Shown one piece after another: positions 18,063-25,781 of a DNA stretch of 64,000 nucleotides; position 1 is the stretch's first letter, and each line of letters opens with the position of its first letter. The notes under the pieces were generated by a model, which saw only the letters and a program-made list of their open reading frames with translations, ran no database searches and was not told the DNA's origin. Made by a program: the position numbers and the translations under genes. The stretch lies in contig NZ_CP058649.1 in NCBI RefSeq assembly GCF_018141445.1, forward strand, positions 2,251,001-2,315,000. Direction: 5' to 3'. This DNA is from Vallitalea pronyensis. GTDB taxonomy: Bacteria > Bacillota > Clostridia > Lachnospirales > Vallitaleaceae.

Positions 18063-18839
18063 ATGTCTATCTATAAATTATTAATTGTTGACGATGAGCC
18101 GATTGTGAGAAAGGGCATTCGTTCTTTTGTGGATTTTGAAGCATTATCCATTGATCATGTCTTTGAAGCTTCTAATGGTAGTGAAGCATTAACCATTTTC
18201 AAGAAAGAATTGCCTCATATGGTGTTAGCAGATATCAACATGCCAAAGATGAATGGTTTGGATTTTGCAGCATTAGCAAAAGAAGTGAAACCCGATGTGA
18301 AAATAGCCGTTATTACAGGCTACGATTATTTTGATTATGCAGTAAAGGCCTTAAAAACAGGCATTGATGACTATATTTTAAAACCCGTATCCCGTAAAGA
18401 CATCTTTGAATTGTTACAAAAACTGGTGGATAAGTTAAGAGAAGAAAAAGTGACATCTGAAATCAACCATGTGGTAAAAGACTTAAAAGACCAATCCGGT
18501 ATTGATGAGCAGGACACGTATCAAAGCAGGTTATACAATCTTGTGGAAGAGAATATTGGCAATAAAGGTCTAACCTTGAGTCTATTAGCAGAAGAAATGG
18601 GACTAAGCGTCGGTTATCTCAGTGGTTTGTTTAAGAAGTTATTTGGGCAATCTTTTAAAGAATATGTATTAGCCAGGCGCTTAGAACGTGCTAAGATACT
18701 TCTACTCAGTTCAGACATGAAAAATTATGAAATAACAGACGTGATTGGTTTTGATGACCCCAATTACTTTAGTACGTGTTTTAAGAAAAAGTATGGTGTA
18801 GCTCCCAGTAAATACAAAGAAAAAATAAGGAATGATTAA
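18063..18839 (+). CDS. Response regulator with AraC DNA-binding domain
   Basis: The start is placed at the ATG at 18063, where the receiver domain begins (MSIYKLLIVDDEP) and AGAGAGGG lies close upstream; the ORF reaches back to 18006 without a better site. The 258-residue product has a receiver domain (phospho Asp in LADINMPKM, about residue 54; Lys in ILKPVS). It ends in an AraC-type helix-turn-helix pair (GLSVGYLSGLFKKLFG and IGFDDPNYFSTCFKKKYG). Unlike the YesN at 4209 it has almost no linker. The kinase gene follows by one base. Confidence 0.93.
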   Translation: MSIYKLLIVDDEPIVRKGIRSFVDFEALSIDHVFEASNGSEALTIFKKELPHMVLADINMPKMNGLDFAALAKEVKPDVKIAVITGYDYFDYAVKALKTGIDDYILKPVSRKDIFELLQKLVDKLREEKVTSEINHVVKDLKDQSGIDEQDTYQSRLYNLVEENIGNKGLTLSLLAEEMGLSVGYLSGLFKKLFGQSFKEYVLARRLERAKILLLSSDMKNYEITDVIGFDDPNYFSTCFKKKYGVAPSKYKEKIRND

Positions 18840-18840
18840 A

Positions 18841-20583
18841 ATGAAGCGACCTCATTTTTTCAAAAAAATACAAGTTCAAGTATCCATGAATGCTTTAGCA
18901 GCAGGCTTATTGGCGGTTTTGCTTGTTGGCTTTATTTTGTATTATAGTATGTCGCATATTGTGCTACAACAATCCATTAAGTCCACAGAAATGGCCATTG
19001 GAAAAAGCGGTGATTATATTGATCTCTACATTGAACGGTTAAAAGCCATTACGAAGATGATAGCTGAAGATTCCAGAACCATCTTCTATTTAGAAGGAAA
19101 AAGGGATACAGCCCTGTGTTCACAGAACGATATGATGGATATGATTAGGACAACCATCAACACGGATCCTTACATAAAATCCATCATCATTGTTGGTAAG
19201 AATGGTGAAGTCATTTCCAATGAAGAAGCCCTTAGTATGACCATGTCCAGCGATATGATGAATGAGGAGTGGTATGTAGAGGCCATTCATAGCGGCAGTA
19301 TGCCACATCTTACTTCTGCTAGAATGCAGAAGTTCTCCATGGATAAAGAAGAATGGGTCATATCCATGAGTAGGGAGATTACCAACAATGAAGGTGAAAA
19401 TATCGGTGTGATGGTACTGGACGTGCATTACAAAGTCATTGAAGATTATCTGGATAGTTTGGATTTGGGCAGTAAAGGTTGTGCTTTTATCCTTAATGAT
19501 AGTGGACAAGTAGTGTACCACAAGAATCCAGCCTATTTTAGTGATCCTGTATTGAAAGAGGAGTTAAATGCTATTCGTGATATGGCAATGGGTTACGATG
19601 CCAAGATAGAACGTCTTATTGAGCCTTATCCGTTAAAGCATGCCAATTGGACGCTCATTGGTATATCTTCATTGGATGAGTTAGCAGGTGTTAAGCGGCA
19701 GCTCATTGAAACGGTGATTATTGTAGGTATCATTATAGCGGTTGTGGTGATTGCTAGTGGTACTTATTTTGCTGGCAAGATTACCAATCCCATCAAACAG
19801 TTAGAGCAGGCAATGATGGATATTGAAGATGGGTTAAAGGAAGTTCATATTCGTAAAGACGGTACCTATGAAGTGAATGCCCTAGCCCTTCAATTTAATC
19901 GCATGATTGTGCGTATTAGGGAACTGATGCAAGATGTGACGGTGAAAGAGAAGAATATCCGAGAGTATGAATTAAAAGTACTCCATAGTCAAATTAATCC
20001 TCATTTTTTATACAACACATTGGATACCATTGTGTGGATGGCAGAATTTGATGATAGCCAAAAGGTTATTGCCATTACAAAAGCTCTTGCCAGCTTTTTT
20101 AGACTTTCCCTTAGTGGAGGAAGTGACCGGACGACGGTTAAACATGAATTTGAACATGTGAGGATGTACTTGTTTATTCAAAAAGAAAGATATGGGGATC
20201 AATTGACTTATGATTTGAACTATGATGTAGATATTGAGGATTGTCTTATACCGAAGATTATTTTACAGCCAATAGTAGAGAATGCGATTTATCATGGTAT
20301 TCGGGGGATGGATAAGCCGGGTTATATTGAGGTTACAGCGGAAAAAGTACCAGAGGGTATTGTGTTTACGGTGATGGATAATGGGGTTGGTTTTGATAGG
20401 CAGGGTGAAGAACAAGAGGATAGTAGGGGAGAAGAAAAAGTGAAATTAGGTGGGGTCGGTATTCAAAATGTTGATAAGCGTATTAAGTTGTATTATGGTA
20501 AGGGATATGGTGTTGAGGTGCAGTCTGAACCAGGTGTAGGGACGACTGTTAGGTTGGTAGTTGGTAGGATGATTAGGGGGTAG
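18841..20583 (+). CDS. Sensor histidine kinase, Cache-type extracellular domain (YesM family)
   Basis: TAAGGA sits nine bases before the ATG at 18841; an ATG at 18832 has no spacer to it. The 580-residue kinase has a membrane helix (about 18-42), an extracellular double-Cache-like sensor (about 50-290, including VGKNGEVISNE and GCAFILNDSGQVVYHKNP), a second helix, a HAMP domain, the HSQINPHFLYNTLD phospho-acceptor motif and an HATPase domain with ILQPIVENAIYHG. No transporter or enzyme gene is next to it, so its target is unclear. A long noncoding tract of foldback units follows. Confidence 0.92.
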   Translation: MKRPHFFKKIQVQVSMNALAAGLLAVLLVGFILYYSMSHIVLQQSIKSTEMAIGKSGDYIDLYIERLKAITKMIAEDSRTIFYLEGKRDTALCSQNDMMDMIRTTINTDPYIKSIIIVGKNGEVISNEEALSMTMSSDMMNEEWYVEAIHSGSMPHLTSARMQKFSMDKEEWVISMSREITNNEGENIGVMVLDVHYKVIEDYLDSLDLGSKGCAFILNDSGQVVYHKNPAYFSDPVLKEELNAIRDMAMGYDAKIERLIEPYPLKHANWTLIGISSLDELAGVKRQLIETVIIVGIIIAVVVIASGTYFAGKITNPIKQLEQAMMDIEDGLKEVHIRKDGTYEVNALALQFNRMIVRIRELMQDVTVKEKNIREYELKVLHSQINPHFLYNTLDTIVWMAEFDDSQKVIAITKALASFFRLSLSGGSDRTTVKHEFEHVRMYLFIQKERYGDQLTYDLNYDVDIEDCLIPKIILQPIVENAIYHGIRGMDKPGYIEVTAEKVPEGIVFTVMDNGVGFDRQGEEQEDSRGEEKVKLGGVGIQNVDKRIKLYYGKGYGVEVQSEPGVGTTVRLVVGRMIRG

Positions 20584-20671
20584 ATTGGTTTTGATTGGAA
20601 ATGGAATTGGATTTAAATTTTGTTGAGTTTTTTTGTGGAATTTTTATTGGTAAGTTATGTGCAAGACGTTC

Positions 20672-20877
20672 GTAGAGGGGGAATGGGTATGTAAAGTCGG
20701 TTCCTGTTAAAAGTGTCTAAGAAAAGCTAAGATTCGCGAAAGAGGTATTTCCTAAAGCTTACAACTCCCTAAAGGTCAGACAGGTAAGCTTCTTAACGGA
20801 AATACCTCTTTCGCTCACCAAGTTTTTCTAAGACACTTTTAAAAATCACCGACTTTACATACCCATTCCCCCTCTAC
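20672..20877. repeat. Foldback unit 1: 206-bp long imperfect palindrome
   Basis: The outer 30 bases (20672-20701) are a perfect inverted match of 20848-20877. Inside, 20709-20725 pairs with 20824-20840 (one mismatch), 20736-20752 pairs perfectly with 20798-20814, and 20755-20762 pairs with 20784-20791, leaving a 21-base loop. No ORF of note is inside and there is no long T tract. It may be a MITE-like element or a structured RNA; I cannot tell which. Confidence 0.85.
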
Positions 20878-20978
20878 TGGGGTAGTTGAAGAGCCACAGG
20901 CCATGGCGTTTTCTTGTGACTTATGAATTTACTTTGACCATTTGGTAAGTATTGCCTGTAGCCCTTTCAGATTGCCTA

Positions 20979-21176
20979 GTAGGTAGATGGGTATTGTAAA
21001 TCCGAGATGTTTAAATAATGGTTAGAAATCCTTAGTGAAAGGAAAGATGAATGACGTTAAGAAACTGAAGTGTTTGAACGCTAGTGAGTTTTCAGTTTTA
21101 GGCATTCAGCTTGGAGTGAACTTAGTATTTCTTCCATTATTTAACCTGAACGGATTTATAATACCCATCTACCTAC
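20979..21176. repeat. Foldback unit 2: 198-bp imperfect palindrome related to unit 1
   Basis: Bases 20979-21004 match the inverse of 21151-21176 in 25 of 26 places, and 21011-21021 pairs perfectly with 21134-21144. The arm shares GTAG..ATGGGTAT.GTAAA with unit 1, and both units are preceded by TTGGTAAGT (20647 and 20942). The right flank (CTACGGAAACCTTGCAC) resembles the inverse of unit 1's left flank (GTGCAAGACGTTCGTAG). Confidence 0.8.
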
Positions 21177-21298
21177 GGAAACCTTGCACAGTGTCTAATC
21201 ATCATACCTATTTTTTCACCGGATTGACCTTAGCATTTATGTCTTTATAGTTGACAAAACCCATGTAATCCTATAGAATACTATTTAATAATCGAAAG

Positions 21299-21430
21299 GG
21301 GTATTGTAAGTTATGACAATCAATTGCTAATGATAAGAAATCAATAAAAGAAGGATAAGGAACTTACCTAATAGAGGTTTGTTTGTGTTGTCCTTATTGG
21401 ATTAGCATTGAAGATAACTTATTGTACTAA
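21299..21430. repeat. Foldback unit 3: decayed imperfect palindrome
   Basis: The left arm (21299-21338, beginning GGGTATTGTAA as in units 1 and 2) is an imperfect inverse of 21391-21428, with matching blocks TAAGTTAT/ATAACTTA, GCTAAT/ATTAGC and GATAAGGA/TCCTTATT. It is more degenerate than the other two. The GGGTAT boxes of the three units are 304 and 310 bp apart. Confidence 0.6.
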
Positions 21431-21515
21431 AATTGATGACTATTAGTGTTGTAATGGCATATAATGGTATATGGGCATGAGTAAGTAGCATGCTCGTGTT
21501 TAAATATGGATTTTA

Positions 21516-21552
21516 GGCTATAAGAAGATGACTTCTTATGGTCTTTTTTATA
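21516..21552 (+). terminator. Terminator-like hairpin at the end of the foldback tract
   Basis: ATAAGAAG (21520-21527) pairs with CTTCTTAT (21532-21539) around a 4-base loop, followed after GG by TCTTTTTTATA. It could end a transcript that runs through the foldback units. Confidence 0.6.
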
Positions 21553-21686
21553 ATCATATAGGCATCTGAGGAAATAAGATTACAGTATTCAATAAGAACC
21601 ATTAACACCATGTATAGTGGTTATGCTAATTCATGAAAGGGCATGAGATTATTATGTAAGAATACAATGGATTAGGAGTGGTGAAT

Positions 21687-22568
21687 ATGAGCCAATTTAG
21701 AATGATAAAAGATTATAAAGATATTGAACATATAAGAACAAGTTTTAATAGGTTAGCAAAGGAAACATTTGGTATTGATTTTGAATCATGGTATGCGAGA
21801 GGATTTTGGAATGACCGTTATATCTGTTATTCCATGTTGGATGGCGATAGGGTGATTGCGAATATTTCAATGAGTAAATTATCCATTTGTATAGAGGGCA
21901 AAACCTATGAAGCCATACAGATTGGAACAGTGATGACCCATCCTGATTATCGAAAACAAGGTCTTGCCAGGCAGTTAATGGAAGCCATCTATAGGGATTA
22001 TGATGAACGATGTGATTTCTATTATTTATTTGGGAATGATTTTGCATATGATTTTTATCGTAAACTTGGTTTTTCTCCTTCTCAGGAGCATACATTTACA
22101 ATGGCTTATCATAACCATGAAAAACCTAGTGGTGGTATGCGACAGCTTCATATCAATCAACCAGAGGATTTAGCTCTTATTATGCGCCTAACGAAGAATA
22201 AAGCTTATATTGACAAGTCATTTGGCATTAAGGATGAACAGGCTTTGCTATTATTCTATATGTTGTATGTGTATACCGATGATATTTTCTATCTGGAAGA
22301 CAAGGATACCATTGTGATGTATAAGATTGAGGATGGTGTGTTAGTCCTTATTGATGTAATCAGTGAAAATCAGGTACCTGTTGATTCTTTATTGCCTTAT
22401 ATAGCCACGGAAGACGTGAAACAGGTAGAGTTTTTGTTTACACCGAATATCGATACAACATCTATGGTTGTAAAAGCATTGGAAAAAGAGGATTCGACGA
22501 CCATGTTTCGACATCTAAACCATACTTTTAATAAGCCATTCAGATTTTCTGCTTGTTCACATGCGTAA
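21687..22568 (+). CDS. GNAT family N-acetyltransferase (Eis-like)
   Basis: AGGAG lies eight bases before the ATG at 21687; two GTGs at 21678 and 21681 overlap it. The 293-residue protein has an N-terminal GNAT fold with the acetyl-CoA loop in IGTVMTHPDYRKQGLARQLM (about residues 81-100), then YYLFGNDFAYDFYRKLGF. A second domain of about 150 residues follows, the two-part layout of Eis-like acetyltransferases. The substrate is unknown. It stands alone between the foldback tract and asd. Confidence 0.85.
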   Translation: MSQFRMIKDYKDIEHIRTSFNRLAKETFGIDFESWYARGFWNDRYICYSMLDGDRVIANISMSKLSICIEGKTYEAIQIGTVMTHPDYRKQGLARQLMEAIYRDYDERCDFYYLFGNDFAYDFYRKLGFSPSQEHTFTMAYHNHEKPSGGMRQLHINQPEDLALIMRLTKNKAYIDKSFGIKDEQALLLFYMLYVYTDDIFYLEDKDTIVMYKIEDGVLVLIDVISENQVPVDSLLPYIATEDVKQVEFLFTPNIDTTSMVVKALEKEDSTTMFRHLNHTFNKPFRFSACSHA

Positions 22569-22788
22569 AAGGTTGTATAATCTTTGCAGCACTTTAACAG
22601 AACGCAGAGATAAATAACTAAAAAATAGGATTGATTTTTTATGGATTTCATGTTAAACTATATCAAGGAAAAACATATGTACATGTCTGAAAGACATATG
22701 ATGATAGATACACGGTGACAGCATTTAGTTTGTTTTGTATCTTGATAGGTAAGCAATAGATAGAATAAGATTAAAGTGAGGTAAGCAA

Positions 22789-23874
22789 ATGGAATCAAAA
22801 TTACGTGTAGGTATTATAGGTGCTACTGGTATGGTAGGCCAGCGATTTATTACATTGTTACATGACCACCCTTGGTATGATATTGCTTGTTTAGCAGCAA
22901 GCCCACGATCAGCAGGAAAAACATATGCTGAAGCAGTTGATGGACGTTGGGCACAATCCATAGACATCCCTGAGACAGTAGGAAATATGGTTATTAAGGG
23001 TGCCGATGACATAGAGGCTATAAGCGATGTAGTGGATTTTGTATTTTGTGCGGTGGACATGGATAAAAAAGCCATTCGTGACTTAGAGGAAGCTTATGCA
23101 AAAGCAGATGTACCCGTTGTATCCAACAATTCGGCTCATCGTTGGACAGAAGATGTGCCCATGGTTATTCCTGAGATTAATGATGCACACATTAAGGTTA
23201 TTGATGACCAGAGAAAACGCCTAGGTACGACGAGAGGATTTATAGCTGTTAAACCCAACTGTTCCATTCAAAGTTATGTGCCTGTAGTGGATGCCCTTAT
23301 GGCTTACAAACCTACAAAGGTTAATGTATGTACCTATCAAGCTATTTCTGGAGCAGGTAAAACATTTGATAGTTGGCCAGAAATGGTGGATAACATCATT
23401 CCGTACATTGGCGGTGAAGAAGAAAAAAGCGAAAAAGAGCCCATGAAATTATGGGGAACCATTGAAAATGGTAAGATTGTTGAAGCAAGTGAGCCAGCCA
23501 TATCGGCTCAATGTATCCGTGTGCCAGCAGCAGATGGACATATGGCAGCCGTTTCCATATCTTTTGAGAAGAAGCCAGATGTAAAAGAAGTCATTAACTT
23601 GTTAAACAACTATGCTGGTAAGCCTCAAGCATTAAACTTACCTTCAGCACCAAAGCAATTTATGAAATACATGGAAGAGGACAGCCGTCCACAGACTAAA
23701 CTTGACCGAGAGTATGAAAAAGGTATGGGTGTTACAGTTGGGCGTTTTAGAGAGGATAATCTATTTGATTACAAATTCGTCTGTCTATCTCATAATACAT
23801 TAAGAGGAGCAGCAGGCGGCGCTGTGTTAATTGCAGAATTACTAACTGCTGAAGGCTATATTACAAAAAAATAA
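22789..23874 (+). CDS. asd: Aspartate-semialdehyde dehydrogenase
   Basis: The 361-residue enzyme has the NADP-binding GIIGATGMVGQRF (residues 8-20) and the catalytic Cys in AVKPNCSIQSYV (about 153), with SGAGKTFDSWP and the C-terminal active-site RVPAADGH. It converts aspartyl phosphate to aspartate semialdehyde for lysine, threonine and methionine synthesis. The long insertion after GGEEEKSEKE places it in the archaeal/fungal-type ASADH branch that many Clostridia carry. GTGAGG precedes the ATG. No other amino-acid gene is next to it. Confidence 0.95.
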   Translation: MESKLRVGIIGATGMVGQRFITLLHDHPWYDIACLAASPRSAGKTYAEAVDGRWAQSIDIPETVGNMVIKGADDIEAISDVVDFVFCAVDMDKKAIRDLEEAYAKADVPVVSNNSAHRWTEDVPMVIPEINDAHIKVIDDQRKRLGTTRGFIAVKPNCSIQSYVPVVDALMAYKPTKVNVCTYQAISGAGKTFDSWPEMVDNIIPYIGGEEEKSEKEPMKLWGTIENGKIVEASEPAISAQCIRVPAADGHMAAVSISFEKKPDVKEVINLLNNYAGKPQALNLPSAPKQFMKYMEEDSRPQTKLDREYEKGMGVTVGRFREDNLFDYKFVCLSHNTLRGAAGGAVLIAELLTAEGYITKK

Positions 23875-23923
23875 ATCTTAAGATGTCACAATGAAACATG
23901 ACTTAGAAATATAAATCAATATG

Positions 23924-24026
23924 AGAAGGACTGTTGTTAAAGCACTTTGTTCATGCGTAAGGTATGGTATTATTTGCCAAATGCATGAGCAGTGATGATG
24001 CTTTATGAACAGTTCTTTTTATTTTA
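23924..24026 (+). terminator. Long hairpin terminator after asd
   Basis: AGGACTGTT..TAAAGCA near 23927-23943 pairs with the inverse at 24000-24016, with an inner GTTCATGC/GCATGAGC stem, and TCTTTTTATTTTA follows. The loop region is long and only partly paired. Confidence 0.65.
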
Positions 24027-24230
24027 CAAGGCAAGACCTCAACTTAAGAAATGAGATAGAAGGGTTGTATTTGTGATAAGGATTACCTAAAGGACAAATC
24101 TGATTTGCATAGCCAGAGATAATTGTTTGTTTTGTAATAATTCCCATATATATGCATGATAAGTCAGAAATGATAAGGGTTTTACTGCATTATTTATGTC
24201 AGCAATGGATAAGGGATATCTTAAAAAGAC

Positions 24231-24280
24231 TTTACATTTTATGAAAAGTATGGTACTATAAAGTTAGTAAACCGGTTTTT
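24231..24280 (+). promoter_or_regulatory. Sigma-A promoter with LacI-type operator O1 (sugar cluster 2)
   Basis: TTTACA (24231-24236), a 17-base spacer and TACTAT (24254-24259) form a good promoter. The palindrome AACCGGTT at 24270-24277 covers the expected transcription start, so a bound repressor would block initiation. The same core recurs at 24360, 28111, 29191 and 29250. Confidence 0.8.
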
Positions 24281-24352
24281 TTACCAATCAATACAAAGAT
24301 GGTACATAAGGAAAAATAGAAAACATCTTGTGTGGTATATATTTTTTTAGGG

Positions 24353-24374
24353 ATTAGTAAACCGATTTACTAAT
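24353..24374. promoter_or_regulatory. LacI-type operator O2 in the leader of the binding-protein gene
   Basis: A 22-bp near-perfect palindrome has the core AACCGATT and flanks TTAGTAAA/TTTACTAA. It lies 90 bases after O1 and about 80 bases before the start codon, so it could work as a second operator or a looping site for the LacI regulator encoded at 28148. Confidence 0.8.
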
Positions 24375-24454
24375 TAGTTTTCCTTTGTTAAGGTTCGTGT
24401 ACAAACGACTAAAACACAGAAAATAACAAAATTGCTTTGGAAGGAGAATGGAAA

Positions 24455-25723
24455 ATGCGTAAGAAAATAGTAATCCTATTAAGTCTTGTGATAATGATGG
24501 GGGTAATCTTTACAGGTTGTAACAAAAAGGAGACATCAAGTGCAGACACTCAGGATGAAAAGGTAACATTAGGTATATGGTGGGCTTCTCAAGATGAGTT
24601 CAAAGCACCCTTATTAGAAGCGATTCGAGAATTTGAAGAGGCTAACCCTCAGATAAAGATTGAACCCGAATGGATGCCTAACTTTGATTATTATGATAAG
24701 TATAAGATTGCACTGACAGGGGATCAGGCGCCGGATATTGTCAAGATTGACCATGTCTTTGTTCAATCCTTGGGCTATAATGGCCAAGTTTTTGATTTAG
24801 CTGAATTTGGTGCAGACAAAATAAAAGATCAATTTATTCAGTCCACTTGGGATGCAAACATGTATAAGGAGCATGTCTATGCTTTGCCTTTTGATGCCAA
24901 CACCCTAGCACTTATGTACAATAAAGATATCTTAGATAAGGCTGGTGTAATGCCGCCGACGACACTGGAACAACTCATCGCATCTTCCCAAGCGGTTTCA
25001 GAACTTGGCGAAGAAGGTGTATATGGTTATACCATACCTTTTGATCCAGGTAAAAGTGGTTTCCTATCCTTTCAATTCACCAGTTGGATTGCAAGAAATG
25101 GGGGCTCAATTTTAAGCGATGATTGGTCAAAAGCTACATTAAACTCACCAGAAGTTATTCAGGCTTTAAAACAAGTGAAATCATTAATTGACACCAAAGC
25201 TGCTCCAGCTAATGCATTTATGGAAAATGAGTTTTATGCTGGAAAGATTGGTATGCTGGAAATGGGACCTTGGCATGTACCGACAATCACTAGCCCTGAC
25301 GCACCTGCAAACTTTGGGATTGTACCTGTCGTATCGCTCAAGGAAGGAGTGGATACCTATGCACCACTTGGCCTTTATAGCTTAGCTATTGCCAAGCAAT
25401 CCAAACATCCAGAGGAAGCTTATAAGTTTATTGAATTCTTAGCAACTCATGAAAAAATGCAGATTGCTTATTCAAAGACAACCAACCTGATGCCAACATT
25501 AAAAGAAGCTTATAAAGATGAATTCTATGATAATGATGTTTGGAAAATCTTTATTACCCAATTGGAAAAGACAGTTTCTCGACCTGGATCACCTGCGTGG
25601 CCATTAATTGATGAAGCAATTAGCGATGCGATCCAAGAAGTTTTGACAGACACAAAATCACCTGAAGATGCACTAAAAAATGCTGAAGAAAAAATCAACA
25701 AGGAACTGGAGAAATTACAATAA
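24455..25723 (+). CDS. Extracellular sugar-binding lipoprotein, cluster 2
   Basis: AAGGAG is eight bases before the ATG at 24455; the TTG at 24437 precedes that site. The 422-residue protein has a lipoprotein signal (VIFTGC, Cys about 22) and the family 1 binding fold, with LGIWWASQDEFK, TGDQAPDIVKIDHVF and LPFDANTLALMYNKDIL. It should deliver a sugar to the permeases at 29346 and 30235, although a hydrolase and the regulator lie between. Two LacI-type operators sit in its promoter and leader. Confidence 0.92.
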   Translation: MRKKIVILLSLVIMMGVIFTGCNKKETSSADTQDEKVTLGIWWASQDEFKAPLLEAIREFEEANPQIKIEPEWMPNFDYYDKYKIALTGDQAPDIVKIDHVFVQSLGYNGQVFDLAEFGADKIKDQFIQSTWDANMYKEHVYALPFDANTLALMYNKDILDKAGVMPPTTLEQLIASSQAVSELGEEGVYGYTIPFDPGKSGFLSFQFTSWIARNGGSILSDDWSKATLNSPEVIQALKQVKSLIDTKAAPANAFMENEFYAGKIGMLEMGPWHVPTITSPDAPANFGIVPVVSLKEGVDTYAPLGLYSLAIAKQSKHPEEAYKFIEFLATHEKMQIAYSKTTNLMPTLKEAYKDEFYDNDVWKIFITQLEKTVSRPGSPAWPLIDEAISDAIQEVLTDTKSPEDALKNAEEKINKELEKLQ

Positions 25724-25781
25724 GAGACGTTCAGAAGAGGAATTATTAGGAAAAACAAATGAAATGAGGAGATTGAATACC

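Noticed and set aside
21035-21250. 71-codon ORF in the foldback tract
   Set aside because: It lies across the arms of unit 2, has no good ribosome site and a composition unlike coding sequence; the inverted repeat explains it.
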